DNA of 64,000 nucleotides from Chungangia koreensis (GCF_042651785.1 NZ_JBHSEC010000001.1:186001-250000), one strand, 5' to 3'; positions 7,456 to 16,327 are shown, numbered from the stretch's first letter. Notes: a model not told the origin generated them from the letters alone. Translations and numbers: made by a program.

Positions 7456-8577
7456 ATGCTTGATACACCAATATATTTCTATCGTTTTCTTGAAAATATT
7501 AATAAGGAACTTGCACTCTTAGCACGCGAGTTAGAGCAAAGCTTATATACAAGTCCCCGGACGATGCTGACGCATGCGAGAATATTAATCGATACGATTC
7601 TGCAGATTGTAATGAAACACGAAGGAATGGAAGATCAGCCTTTCTCCTCGCTTAAGGATCGGTTGGATGAATTGGATTCGAAAGGATATTTAACAACAGA
7701 GGTACGGGACGCACTCCATAACGTCAGAATGCTCGGCAACCAGGCAGCTCATCAATCGAGAACATTCCGAATTAGCGAGGCGATTCAATCGTGGGAGTCG
7801 ATATACATAGTTGTGAAATGGTATTTGGAAGTTTACGGACCGGTTGACTTTGTAGTCCCTGACTATCAAGATCCAGAATATCAGATCGGGCAAAACTACG
7901 AAATGCCCGAACTGGAAGCTCGACTTCAGAAGCTCGAGGATTTGTTGAAGGTTTCTATACTAAAAGAAACTCCAACGAGAGAAGAAACAGCGGCTGCCAT
8001 TGATATAGACACAGTGCCGGAACTGCCAGGATTTACGCCAATACGGACAATCTCCTACAAAGGGAGGTTGTTGGAAATCCCTTACTTTTTGAGAGATACA
8101 TTCCTGTTGCCACAGCGTTTTGAGAAGTCCGAAACATTCCTCATCCGTTTAGGCGCGGAACAGGAGGCTCGTATTATGAGTGAACTGCCGGATAACTTAG
8201 AAGGATTGCATTTATTCGTGAAGCGTTTTACTGAAAAGAATGACGAGACCTTTTTTGAAGAGCTTGCCGTTTTTATTGAAGAAGAAAAGATTCGAAGGAA
8301 ATTAACTGTAGAGCAGCCTGGTGAACTTTTCTATTTCTTCAAGGACAAGCACATCGTCATCACGGAGCAACTGGCGAAAATATCATTATCGACCGATGAG
8401 TTCACCGGGATTCCAAGCCTGATCCGTCAACTCAACGACGTTGGGAAGACCCGAGTGGAACACTTACCGCGAGAGCTTGTCACCTTAGCCAAATACAAAA
8501 ATGCCGGCATCGGCACCATTGAAAAGTTGTTTGATCAACTGAAGATGAAGTTAGAACAGAGTTCGATCGTTCAATAA
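7456..8577 (+). CDS. DUF4145-domain protein
   Basis: The 373-residue protein has an N-terminal helical domain (about 10-110) with YTSPRTMLTHARILIDTI, DRLDELDSKGYLT and VRMLGNQAAH, which match the DUF4145 pattern. That domain is found alone and in restriction and HEPN-related contexts. A short coiled segment (about 145-160) and an unrecognised C-terminal region (about 175-370) follow. ATG 7456 is chosen over 7438 because GAGGGAGG lies 8 nt before it. No nuclease or methylase neighbours are present, so a defence role is not supported here. Confidence 0.7.
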   Translation: MLDTPIYFYRFLENINKELALLARELEQSLYTSPRTMLTHARILIDTILQIVMKHEGMEDQPFSSLKDRLDELDSKGYLTTEVRDALHNVRMLGNQAAHQSRTFRISEAIQSWESIYIVVKWYLEVYGPVDFVVPDYQDPEYQIGQNYEMPELEARLQKLEDLLKVSILKETPTREETAAAIDIDTVPELPGFTPIRTISYKGRLLEIPYFLRDTFLLPQRFEKSETFLIRLGAEQEARIMSELPDNLEGLHLFVKRFTEKNDETFFEELAVFIEEEKIRRKLTVEQPGELFYFFKDKHIVITEQLAKISLSTDEFTGIPSLIRQLNDVGKTRVEHLPRELVTLAKYKNAGIGTIEKLFDQLKMKLEQSSIVQ

Positions 8578-8584
8578 AAAATAG

Positions 8585-8618
8585 AAGACCGTCTGGCGAG
8601 AGTGCACCAGACGGTCTT
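8585..8618. terminator. Bidirectional hairpin terminator
   Basis: Perfect arms AAGACCGTCTGG (8585-8596) and CCAGACGGTCTT (8607-8618) with a 10-nt loop between convergent genes. Confidence 0.85.
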
Positions 8619-8735
8619 ATTACTGATTATGAGTGGTTTATTACCGATTATCAGGATATATAACCGATTATTGAGTTTTATTACCGATTATCAGGAAATA
8701 TAACCGATAATTCATTTTTATTACCGATTAACTCT
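8617..8735. repeat. Array of about six degenerate 20-21 bp units (core TTATTACCGATTAT)
   Basis: The core CCGATTA (first copy CTGATTA) recurs at 8623, 8644, 8664, 8684, 8704 and 8724, spacings of 21, 20, 20, 20 and 20. Each unit is a conserved half (T/ATATTACCGATTAT) and a variable half of about 7 nt. On the minus strand the core reads AATCGGTAATAAA, close to the AATCGGTAGTAAA core of the array at 41.2 kb. It begins in the terminator arm and runs through the stop codon and last codons of the minus-strand lipoprotein gene. Confidence 0.8.
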
Positions 8736-9445
8736 AAAATCTCCCAAAGTGATTGAGTTGAAAGTGAATAAAGTGTATACGGGTCCTTTACATTCATAAC
8801 TTTCCCAGCACCGTCTGTCCAAATATAATACGACTCCTTGCCCACATTCACTTGATAATCTGGTAATGTGTGCAGAACGGAAACAACATATTCGTTAGTA
8901 AACATTCCATTAATAGCCTTCTTAAATTGTTCAATATCATTTGCCTCGGTTAGATCAATGGTTTCGATTTTTGCATCAGAGCTGAATGTAGCTGCCGGTA
9001 TTATATTTTCACGAAAAAGATCCACCTTCTGGCGATCGAACACCTCGTCATGATGATATACCTCAACTGTTACTGCTTTTCCCTTTTCAATCACTTTTCG
9101 TAGTTTGTCGTGGTCGATTCTTTTTGCCAATGGCATAGAGGTGCCGGTAACAAGTCCTCCACCATTTTTAGTTTCATACGTATCCGGCACTTCAACCGTG
9201 TCTGTTCCAATTAGCTCTTGAATATAGGAGTCTTCTACGACAAATCTTATGTTGTAATCCGTTTTTGGAACATTTTCATCCTCGACCAGTGATACGCGGA
9301 AATGCAAACTTCGATCATCACGATCTTGAGTGGAACCAAACTCAACGGAACTATGTTCAATCTTCAACCCACTTTCGTTTTGACAAGCAACCAAACTAAC
9401 AAACATCATACAAATGACCATGCCATGCCTTAATTTTCGGACCAT
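8681..9445 (-). CDS. Lipoprotein sharing a domain with the lipoprotein at 13.9 kb
   Basis: The roughly 254-residue product has a signal peptide with lipobox SLVAC, so it is membrane-anchored outside the cell. The middle (about 25-130) is beta-rich. The C-terminal part (about 170-240) contains YVVSVLHTLPDY, SYYIWTDGAGKVM and YTLYSLSTQSLWEILEL, aligning closely with the lipoprotein at 13946-14698. I do not recognise a named family. ATG 9445 fits the GGAAGGGG ribosome site better than ATG 9451. The last 15-20 codons are made of the 20-bp repeat array, so the true C-terminus may have been replaced by repeat sequence. Confidence 0.7.
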   Translation of the reverse strand: MVRKLRHGMVICMMFVSLVACQNESGLKIEHSSVEFGSTQDRDDRSLHFRVSLVEDENVPKTDYNIRFVVEDSYIQELIGTDTVEVPDTYETKNGGGLVTGTSMPLAKRIDHDKLRKVIEKGKAVTVEVYHHDEVFDRQKVDLFRENIIPAATFSSDAKIETIDLTEANDIEQFKKAINGMFTNEYVVSVLHTLPDYQVNVGKESYYIWTDGAGKVMNVKDPYTLYSLSTQSLWEILELIGNKNELSVIFPDNR

Positions 9446-9624
9446 CCCCATACCCCTTCCAACAAACCCCTTTGTTTCCTAATATTATACAGAATAGAAA
9501 TCCTGGTATGTGAAAAATCATTTTAAAAATCTTTCTCTCTCATTAGTGGATAAAGATGGTAAAATTGAGTGTAAATATTCTTTTTATTACAACAGATAGA
9601 GAAGAAATGCTTGGGGGAAACTAC

Positions 9625-11157
9625 ATGAAGAAAATTATTGCCGTTGGTTCGTTGATTGTTCTGTTAGTCATTGCTTTTCAGTATTACATCACCTTAAAAG
9701 GGCAAACAGCACTGCCTTCCGAGGGCTGGAGCAGACCTTATTCCATAGATGTCAATCCGAGCAATTACAACGGAATTCAAAGTGTGTCATCAGAAGATGG
9801 ACAAACCATCAGCTTGGTCGATTTGAGTAAGAGTCTGACTGTGCTAAATTGCGACGATGACATGGTTTGTGAGGAAAATCGGAAGTTCGAAAAAATCGAT
9901 ACATATAAAAACACATGGAGCGACCATTCAAATACGTATTACATACAAAATGAAAAGTTAATGCACTGGAATGAAGGCGATGAGCAGGTAATTGCTGAGC
10001 CAGTTGCAGATTTTATGGTCTCGGAACAACTCATTTACTACTGGAATAATGACAATGAAGTTTCCATTGCAGACCGTAATACATTAAAAGTAAACGCTCA
10101 GTTCAAGGCAGATCAAACCATCTATTCAATTGAGACGGATGGACAACAGATTTTTGTAGTATTGAAGGATATAGAAGGGTCAAAGTATACCGTTCATCTG
10201 TATGATGGGGAGTTAATCAAGCTATTTGAATTTCCGATCAGACAAGCTGAAGCTCTCTTAGATGTAAAGATTGTGGCAGATGAAGGATATCAACTACTCT
10301 TGCAAAAACAAGTGACTGAAGGTGGGGGTAGGACGATTTCCTACTACACAGCTCCATTTGATCATTTGAAGTCCGAGCCAGCTATTTCGCTCAAGAAATT
10401 GAAGTTCACTGATGCTGAAACGGGTGCGAAATTGTTAGATGTCATCAATGCTGAACCCTTTTACGGCAAAGATGGCCCAAGATTAACTTTCTCTGCTGCG
10501 ATGTTTGATCCAAAAGGTGAAAAAGTCCACAAAATCTATACGGCTGACTATGACAAAGATGCAATTGTAGGAACAGCAGTCACGAAAAAGGGAGGCTTGT
10601 TCAGCAGGCCGCTACAAATAAATGATGACACGATTTTATTCCTGAAACTGGATGCGAAAGACCGTTATTTGAACTATGCATCGGCTAAAAAAGAAAAATT
10701 GGCCGAAAGCAGCGGTATTATGGAAGGCGATTTTAAGGCAAGTGCCTATCAGCTTATCACGCTCATGATGAATGGGATCATGCTGTTGCTCTTATCGATT
10801 ATTTGGCTATTGCCGGGATTGGCAATTGTCTACAGCGCTCAAAGTATTTGGAGAAGATTCAGCAATCAGGTCCCTTATAAATCGTTGGTTGCCGTCTATG
10901 TGATTGCACTGCTGATTTTCCAAGTGTTCGGTTTTTTCAAGATGATGAATGAGGCAGCGATTATCTATAATATTCCGTTCATCACACAACCTTGGCAGTT
11001 GGTCGCGTTGCATGCGATTTCTATGGTACTTACTTTACTCCCGCTTTTGATTGCCAAAATGAAGGTCACGGAAGACGAGTTTAACACAATCATTTTATAT
11101 ACAACTTTAATGAATCTGACTACATTATTTTTATTGATCGGTCCGTATATTCTTTAA
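9625..11157 (+). CDS. Multi-domain membrane protein of unknown function
   Basis: The 510-residue protein has an N-terminal membrane helix (about 3-20), a large extracytoplasmic region (about 25-360) with repeated short beta segments (TIYSIETDGQQIFVVL, KYTVHLYDGELIKLF) suggestive of a propeller, and four C-terminal membrane helices (about 375-395, 420-440, 455-475, 485-507). ATG 9625 follows GGGGGAAAC; earlier in-frame ATGs lack a site. No catalytic motif is visible. The next small gene begins 20 bp after its stop, so the two are probably co-transcribed. Confidence 0.65.
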   Translation: MKKIIAVGSLIVLLVIAFQYYITLKGQTALPSEGWSRPYSIDVNPSNYNGIQSVSSEDGQTISLVDLSKSLTVLNCDDDMVCEENRKFEKIDTYKNTWSDHSNTYYIQNEKLMHWNEGDEQVIAEPVADFMVSEQLIYYWNNDNEVSIADRNTLKVNAQFKADQTIYSIETDGQQIFVVLKDIEGSKYTVHLYDGELIKLFEFPIRQAEALLDVKIVADEGYQLLLQKQVTEGGGRTISYYTAPFDHLKSEPAISLKKLKFTDAETGAKLLDVINAEPFYGKDGPRLTFSAAMFDPKGEKVHKIYTADYDKDAIVGTAVTKKGGLFSRPLQINDDTILFLKLDAKDRYLNYASAKKEKLAESSGIMEGDFKASAYQLITLMMNGIMLLLLSIIWLLPGLAIVYSAQSIWRRFSNQVPYKSLVAVYVIALLIFQVFGFFKMMNEAAIIYNIPFITQPWQLVALHAISMVLTLLPLLIAKMKVTEDEFNTIILYTTLMNLTTLFLLIGPYIL

Positions 11158-11177
11158 GTGTAAAGGAGTTAGGTAAC

Positions 11178-11522
11178 ATGAATGTTGAGTGCACGCGCTT
11201 CCGGGTGAAACCTGGGAAATCAGAGAAAGTGAATGAATGGTTAGCTTTCTTAAATGAACATATGGAGGATGTACTTGTGACTCTTGAGGGAGAGAAGATG
11301 TATGTCGAGACGATCTTCCGTGAAGTGTTAGACGGTGAGGAATATTTGTACTGGTATTCTGTGCAAGGTACAGGAGGAGTAGAAGTCGAACAATCCGCGC
11401 ACTGGATTGACAAAAAGCATTTAGAATACTGGGATGAATGTATTGATGAATCATTTAAGCCTGTCGATCTCCGAACAGAGGTCGTCATGATTCCGGCTAA
11501 GGTACGAAATAGCATGACTTGA
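11178..11522 (+). CDS. DUF6176-type small protein
   Basis: This 114-residue soluble protein begins VECTRFRVKPGKSEKVNEWL and contains YVETIFRE, YLYWYSVQG and HLEYWDECID, the pattern I associate with the DUF6176 family (a ferredoxin-like antibiotic-monooxygenase-type fold). The function is unknown. AAAGGAGTTAGGTAAC precedes the ATG. It is likely the second gene of an operon with the membrane protein and ends at a strong convergent terminator. Confidence 0.7.
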   Translation: MNVECTRFRVKPGKSEKVNEWLAFLNEHMEDVLVTLEGEKMYVETIFREVLDGEEYLYWYSVQGTGGVEVEQSAHWIDKKHLEYWDECIDESFKPVDLRTEVVMIPAKVRNSMT

Positions 11523-11529
11523 AGTTCAA

Positions 11530-11566
11530 AAAACTGCGTGTCTGATAAAAGAGAACACGCAGTTTT
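11530..11566. terminator. Bidirectional hairpin terminator
   Basis: Perfect arms AAAACTGCGTGT (11530-11541) and ACACGCAGTTTT (11555-11566), T-tracts on both strands, between convergent genes. Confidence 0.85.
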
Positions 11567-11569
11567 TCA

Positions 11570-12388
11570 TTACATTTCTTCTAATACACCTTTTACCAAT
11601 TGCACGAATTTCGTGCGGACTTGTGCGGCAACTTCTAATACCTCATAGTGATTAAGCGGTTGGTCTAAGATTCCGCATGCCATGTTTGTTAGGCAGGAGA
11701 TGCCAAGCACGTTCATGCCGCCGTGTTTCGCAATGATTGCTTCCGGTACAGTGGACATGCCGACTGCGTCAGCGCCCAAGACCCGGATCATGCGGATTTC
11801 GGCAGGTGTTTCATAAGTCGGGCCACTCCACCAAGCGTAGACGCCCTGTTGCAGCTTCATGTCCATGCCTTCCGCGACTTTGAGTGCAGTGTTGCGAAGG
11901 TCTTTGCTGTACGTTTCCGAAAGGTCTTGGAAGCGGGTGCCGAGTTCGTCGTTGTTCGGTCCGATGAGCGGATTTGCACCGGCCAAGTTGATGTGATCAG
12001 TAATGAGCATCAAATCGCCAGGAGCGAAATCGGTGTTCACTGCACCACACGCATTCGTAATGAGCAGGTTCTCAATGCCGAGTGCCTTCATGACACGTAC
12101 AGGGAACGTCACTTCATCCAACGTGAACCCCTCATAGTAATGGAAGCGTCCCTTCATCGCCGCCACCGTTTTGCCGTTCAATTCCCCGATGACGAGTTCG
12201 TTAGCATGGCCGATTGCACCTGATTTCGCAAAATGCGGGATTTCAGTGTATGGAATATGGACTGCGTCTTGAATGTCATCTGCCAACGAGCCTAAACCGG
12301 AACCTAAAATAAGTCCGACTACCGGTCTGTGTTCTGTTTTACTTTGAATGAAATCTCTCGCTTCATTGATGTCTTTGATGTTATGCAT
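11570..12388 (-). CDS. punA: Purine nucleoside phosphorylase (trimeric type)
   Basis: The 272-residue enzyme cleaves purine nucleosides with phosphate to a free base and ribose-1-phosphate. Signatures of the low-mass trimeric family are present in order: GLILGSGLGSLADD (phosphate loop), GRFHYYEG, LLITNACG, SGPTYETPAE and VGMSTVPEAI. Most relatives have ITNAAGG and TNMAAG; here both carry Cys (NACG, NMACG). The length is normal. It has a good ribosome site (GAGGAGGAATGAAAG). In B. subtilis the gene follows drm; here it stands alone, convergent to the gene upstream and starting near a separate acetyltransferase unit. Confidence 0.95.
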   Translation of the reverse strand: MHNIKDINEARDFIQSKTEHRPVVGLILGSGLGSLADDIQDAVHIPYTEIPHFAKSGAIGHANELVIGELNGKTVAAMKGRFHYYEGFTLDEVTFPVRVMKALGIENLLITNACGAVNTDFAPGDLMLITDHINLAGANPLIGPNNDELGTRFQDLSETYSKDLRNTALKVAEGMDMKLQQGVYAWWSGPTYETPAEIRMIRVLGADAVGMSTVPEAIIAKHGGMNVLGISCLTNMACGILDQPLNHYEVLEVAAQVRTKFVQLVKGVLEEM

Positions 12389-12454
12389 CTTTCATTCCTC
12401 CTCAAGTTCTCCTTGAGTAAGTGTAGAGGATATGATAGCTGGTTGTAAAATGTT

Positions 12455-13009
12455 TCAGTCCAATTTTGTTTTGTTAAAGTCTTCGTGGATTAACCCGTAA
12501 ATATAGTGATCGACAAAGTGGTCATAAATCCATTCAGCCTGACGGACACAGCCTTCTTTTTGGAAGCAGAGACGTTCCGGGATCGCCGCACTTTTCTCGT
12601 TACCTGTCGCGACTCGGATTTCAACCCGGTTCAGCTTTAGGTCATTGAAGCAATAGTCCACCACTGCTTGGCAGGCGCCTGTCATAAGACCCTTTCCTGT
12701 GAAAGCATCCCCAAGCCAATAACCGATTGTCGTCGACTTGTTCTGCCAGTTGATGTTGTGTAGACCGATGACTCCTGCCAACTCTCCTTTGTAGAAGATT
12801 CCTGCTTGGAATCCATTGTTGGCTGCCCATTGTTTCATCGTCCCTTCGATGAAGGCTTGCGAATCCTTGACGTTTTTGTTGAAATCGACCCAAGGGAGCC
12901 ATTCGCGCAGATGCTCTCTTGAGTTGTCAATCAGTTGAAACATGTCATCGGCATATCTCATTTCCAATAATCGAAGCTCTGTGTCTTCATTGATCTTATG
13001 TATAAACAT
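12455..13009 (-). CDS. RimJ/RimL-type GNAT acetyltransferase (YdaF-like)
   Basis: This 184-residue protein has RLLEMRYADDMFQLIDNSR at the N-terminus, the acetyl-CoA motif YWLGDAFTGKGLMT, VDYCFNDLKLNRVEIRVATG and EGCVRQAEW, the order seen in ribosomal-protein-alanine/serine acetyltransferases and B. subtilis YdaF. In NEKSAAIPERLCFQ the usual N-x-x-S-x-x-I-x-E-x-L-G-F motif is slightly divergent (C for G). AAAGGAGGAAGTAAT precedes the ATG. The upstream nucleotidyltransferase gene ends 13 bp before it on the same strand, so they form an operon. The true acceptor is unknown. Confidence 0.85.
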   Translation of the reverse strand: MFIHKINEDTELRLLEMRYADDMFQLIDNSREHLREWLPWVDFNKNVKDSQAFIEGTMKQWAANNGFQAGIFYKGELAGVIGLHNINWQNKSTTIGYWLGDAFTGKGLMTGACQAVVDYCFNDLKLNRVEIRVATGNEKSAAIPERLCFQKEGCVRQAEWIYDHFVDHYIYGLIHEDFNKTKLD

Positions 13010-13022
13010 ATTACTTCCTCCT

Positions 13023-13784
13023 TTAGTAAAACGTTTGAATCATCCGGTCCCATAACGGTCTGATCGTCTGTGGATCGGCTGCTTCCGTGAAGGCCCATTC
13101 ATCCAATTCTTTGAGCAGAACGACAATCAGTCGGGCAGCTTCACCGTGTCCGGAAGGGGTCATATGCTCAAAAATGCTTCGTACTTTCTTCATCACTTCA
13201 ATTGGAAGGGAAGTTTCCAATGCCTTCAATCCAAGCTGTGCTCGGCTGGGATTGTAACGGTGCAGCAAGACTCTGGCCAAGTGGGTTGTTACATGATGGA
13301 GCATATTCACGGACCAAACATCATTTCCTCGATCTGCGGACTTTTTGTACTGGAATAAAAACCAAGCCACATACTCGATGGCGTCCTGGAATTCCGGACC
13401 GGAGAGTTTCAAATTTTGTGTACCTTCAAACTTCTGCAACCGATTTTCCGGATCGTTGAGGACTTTCATATAATCCTTATTGATGTACGTTTTCTCCGTA
13501 ACGGTAAACAGGTCGACGTGGACAAGGTTTTCGTAAACGGCAATGATTTGTGGGGCTACGATGAAAATATCTTCATGAAATAAGAATTCCCCGTACTCCT
13601 TTAAATGCCGCAGCCGATCTTTTAAAAACTCGTCAACATCTGTTTCGTCGACCAAACAGTACAAGTCAATGTCAGAATACTCATCCTCTTCGCCCCGGCC
13701 GAATGAACCTTTCAGGAAAATTGCCCGTACCCTCTCATCCGTCTTTAAACTTTCCGTAATCTTTACAATCGCTTCATTTAACAT
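13023..13784 (-). CDS. Nucleotidyltransferase-domain protein (ANT-like)
   Basis: The product of about 253 residues begins with a DNA polymerase beta-type nucleotidyltransferase fold: FLKGSFGRGEEDEYSDIDLY gives the G-S-x(3)-G-x(5)-S-D-x-D motif, and VHVDLFTV supplies the third acidic residue. A helical C-terminal domain follows, as in aminoglycoside nucleotidyltransferases, which transfer AMP to small molecules. A real resistance function cannot be inferred. ATG 13784 sits 6 nt after GGGTGA; a TTG at 13790 is also possible. It is followed by the acetyltransferase gene. Confidence 0.8.
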   Translation of the reverse strand: MLNEAIVKITESLKTDERVRAIFLKGSFGRGEEDEYSDIDLYCLVDETDVDEFLKDRLRHLKEYGEFLFHEDIFIVAPQIIAVYENLVHVDLFTVTEKTYINKDYMKVLNDPENRLQKFEGTQNLKLSGPEFQDAIEYVAWFLFQYKKSADRGNDVWSVNMLHHVTTHLARVLLHRYNPSRAQLGLKALETSLPIEVMKKVRSIFEHMTPSGHGEAARLIVVLLKELDEWAFTEAADPQTIRPLWDRMIQTFY

Positions 13785-13945
13785 CTTCAATCACCCAATC
13801 GAAAAAAGGATATTACGCCATTTTAGTTGATTGGTAGAAAATTCGCAATAGGGGAAAGGGAATGTCAATTTTAAAATAGAATACAATGAGGGTAGGACTG
13901 GGACGAAACCTAAGAGTAAACGACTGAAAAACAGAGAGGTGCTAA

Positions 13946-14698
13946 ATGAAGAAGACATGCTTGCTTCTACTGTTCTTACTGTTGGCAGGATGTTCGCAAA
14001 TGGAAGGGGTGGATGTGTTAAAAGTCGATCGTGTGAAACAAGTAATGATGTATGAAGTGAATGATTCGTGGAATCAAATCGATGATTCACATATTACCTT
14101 TACGGATCAGGTAGTTGTGGACGATTTCGTGAAAGCCCTACACAAATTAGTACGTTTACCGGGCGTAGTGGATATAGCGGCGCCGGATTATTTGATCGAC
14201 CTGAATGGAGAACAATTCTATCTTTGGATAGACGAAAATGGGGGATCGATCATGGATCCGGAAGACACAAATACCTTGTACAGACTTGAAGAAGCCTCTG
14301 TAAAAGAAATCTATGAACGTTTGAAAGTGGAGGTTGATCCAAAGAAAAATATTTCGAGTGAGTCAGTGCTGAAATCCTTGGCGAAGCAAGGACTGGAGTT
14401 GAAAGAAGCAGGGGACAATCCCGATGGTACTTTCGGTATGAAACTGAACGGAGAGCGCTCCGATTATTATCAGTTAGATGGGCAGCCCGTATATATTTAC
14501 AATTTTTACTCCGCTATTGAGCGCCAGAGGGGTTTGGAGAATTGGCATGAGAAGACAGCGAGTGCTAATTTAGAATCGTATCAAGTGTTCGAGATTGAAA
14601 ATATCCTCATCTTTCACGTTTATGAAATAGAGATGGATGCTGATATTCACGCGAAGTTTTTGGAAGGGTTGAAGTTTTTAGGTACTAAATTTAAATGA
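13946..14698 (+). CDS. Lipoprotein, paralogue of the one at 8.7 kb
   Basis: The 250-residue protein has a clear lipoprotein signal (LLLAGC). Residues about 45-125 contain FVKALHKLVRLPG, QFYLWIDENGGSIM and NTLYRLEEASVKEIYERL, matching the C-terminal domain of the 8681-9445 lipoprotein. A second, unrecognised domain follows (about 140-250), with YYQLDGQPVYIYNF and SANLESYQVFEIENILI. It probably sits on the outer membrane face. The ribosome site is AGAGAGGTGCTAA. It seems monocistronic; no terminator is evident before the next gene 47 bp on. Confidence 0.7.
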   Translation: MKKTCLLLLFLLLAGCSQMEGVDVLKVDRVKQVMMYEVNDSWNQIDDSHITFTDQVVVDDFVKALHKLVRLPGVVDIAAPDYLIDLNGEQFYLWIDENGGSIMDPEDTNTLYRLEEASVKEIYERLKVEVDPKKNISSESVLKSLAKQGLELKEAGDNPDGTFGMKLNGERSDYYQLDGQPVYIYNFYSAIERQRGLENWHEKTASANLESYQVFEIENILIFHVYEIEMDADIHAKFLEGLKFLGTKFK

Positions 14699-14745
14699 AA
14701 TGAATCGTTCGATCCGCTATCATTTCCAAAAAAGGAGGGAACACA

Positions 14746-15261
14746 ATGCGGAAAGTAGAAGTGGTTGCCTTTCAATCTAAGTGGCACACCCTATTCGAAG
14801 AAGAAGCAGAAAGATTAAGGGGAGTTTTGAAAAATGAAATAGTGGAGATTCACCATATTGGCAGTACTTCTGTCCACGGCCTGAAGGCAAAGCCCATTAT
14901 TGATATGATGCCTGTCGTACACGATCTTTCAAGAATCGATGCCTACAACGATCTTATGCAGAAGTTAGGGTATGAACCTAAGGGAGAGAATGGCTTGGCT
15001 GGCAGGAGGTACTTCCAAAAGGGTGGACACCACCGTACGCATCACGTACATATTTACGAAAAAGGCAGTCCGGAGATTAACCGTCATTTGGCCTTTCGCG
15101 ACTATTTACGTTCACATCCGGATGAGCGGGAAGTATATGGTGATCTTAAAGAGAAGCTGGCAAGGGAATTTCCGTATGATATTGACTCCTACATAAACGG
15201 CAAGGACGAAGTAGTTAAAGAGATTGAACGAAAGGCATTGGCATGGTACAAAAATTGGTGA
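14746..15261 (+). CDS. GrpB/UPF0157 family protein
   Basis: The 171-residue protein shows the family signature IHHIGSTSVHGLKAKPIIDM near residue 38-57 and HHVHIYEKGSPEINRHLAFR later. GrpB-like proteins have a nucleotidyltransferase-related fold and unknown or varied function; some are fused to dephospho-CoA kinase. AAAGGAGGGAACACA precedes the ATG. A second member lies at 38020-38556. It is convergent to the EAL gene and shares its terminator. Confidence 0.85.
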   Translation: MRKVEVVAFQSKWHTLFEEEAERLRGVLKNEIVEIHHIGSTSVHGLKAKPIIDMMPVVHDLSRIDAYNDLMQKLGYEPKGENGLAGRRYFQKGGHHRTHHVHIYEKGSPEINRHLAFRDYLRSHPDEREVYGDLKEKLAREFPYDIDSYINGKDEVVKEIERKALAWYKNW

Positions 15262-15281
15262 TTGAAAGGCTGAAAAAGCTT

Positions 15282-15319
15282 GAAAGAACAGAAATCATAG
15301 TGAGGAAATCTGTTCTTTC
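15282..15319. terminator. Bidirectional hairpin overlapping the EAL stop codon
   Basis: Perfect arms GAAAGAACAGA (15282-15292) and TCTGTTCTTTC (15309-15319). The loop contains the stop codon of the minus-strand EAL gene. Confidence 0.7.
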
Positions 15320-16314
15320 GTTAGCTTAATCTCGCGTTGCGGTTCGGCTGATGGCTTGCCGAATAAATAGCCTTGAAATAGCTCATAGCCTAATCCCTTT
15401 AGCCATTCAAAGTCTTCCATTGTTTCGATTCCTTCCGCTAAAGGGATGGAGCCGATTTCCAATGATTTTCTTAAGAAAGAAGCTGCGACGGACTGTTTTG
15501 TCGGGTCCGTGGAGACTCCCTGTACATACTTCATATCCAATTTCATGAAATGAGGCCGTATGTCTTCTAACATTTCAATGGTGCTGAAACCTTCTCCAAC
15601 ATCATCCAACGCATATTGAAACCCTCGTTCATTATAATAGGCGAGGATAGATTTAAGATGATCGATGTCGTCCACTTGATCTGACTCCACCACTTCAAAT
15701 ACGAACTGTGACGGATCGATTCCGAGCTTTTTAGCGAGCATCACGGTAGAGCGAAGACAAAATTCAGGTGAATAGATGGAAGTGGGAATGAAATTTATAA
15801 ATACTTTCTTGCCCAATACCGCTGCATATTCTACCGCTGTCAGTCGGCAAATACGATCCAGCGCATACAATCTCCCCCGAGTTCTTGCTGCATCGAAGAT
15901 TTCATTGGGATAAATGACCGAGCCGTCTTCCCGTTGGAAACGGGACAGAATTTCATACGCAAAAATCTCCCCATCTCGATTGACGATTGGCTGTGAATGG
16001 CTCACGATCAATTTCTTTTGGATGACTTCGTCAATCCATTGCTTATCCAACAGATGTGTAATAGTAGAAAATGGTTTCCACTCACTTTTTTCAAATCTAT
16101 AGTCAATATGTTCAATCTCCATATAATCCTGGCTGAAATCGAGAAGTTCCTTTACGCCCGATTCCGTCATGGTCATGATTCCTTCCGTCTCTTCAAACCA
16201 AAAATCCCTGCGGTTCAAATGATTTCTTACATCATCTAACATCTGCTGATTTTGCGGTCCTTCAAATTTAATATCGACAGACAGTTCTTGTACAATGCAA
16301 CTTTGACATGGCAT
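15295..16314 (-). CDS. EAL-domain c-di-GMP phosphodiesterase with N-terminal CxxC
   Basis: This 339-residue protein has an EAL domain at about 95-335. The residues used for catalysis are visible: Glu in AYEILSR (EIL in place of EAL), Asn in FINFIPTS, Glu in FEVVES, the Asp pair in LDDVGEGFS, Lys in MKLDMKYV, Glu in LAEGIET and Q-G-Y-L-F-G-K-P. It should therefore hydrolyse cyclic di-GMP. The N-terminal part (1-90) has no named domain but begins MPCQSC, a possible metal or redox site. There are no membrane segments. GGGGGA precedes the ATG and overlaps the MerR stop 13 bp upstream, so it is translated from the MerR transcript. Confidence 0.9.
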   Translation of the reverse strand: MPCQSCIVQELSVDIKFEGPQNQQMLDDVRNHLNRRDFWFEETEGIMTMTESGVKELLDFSQDYMEIEHIDYRFEKSEWKPFSTITHLLDKQWIDEVIQKKLIVSHSQPIVNRDGEIFAYEILSRFQREDGSVIYPNEIFDAARTRGRLYALDRICRLTAVEYAAVLGKKVFINFIPTSIYSPEFCLRSTVMLAKKLGIDPSQFVFEVVESDQVDDIDHLKSILAYYNERGFQYALDDVGEGFSTIEMLEDIRPHFMKLDMKYVQGVSTDPTKQSVAASFLRKSLEIGSIPLAEGIETMEDFEWLKGLGYELFQGYLFGKPSAEPQREIKLTKEQISSL

Positions 16315-16327
16315 ATCAAAATCCCCC

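Noticed and set aside
13023..13784. Aminoglycoside resistance gene
   Set aside because: The nucleotidyltransferase motif is shared by many housekeeping proteins and the residues specific to known resistance enzymes cannot be confirmed.
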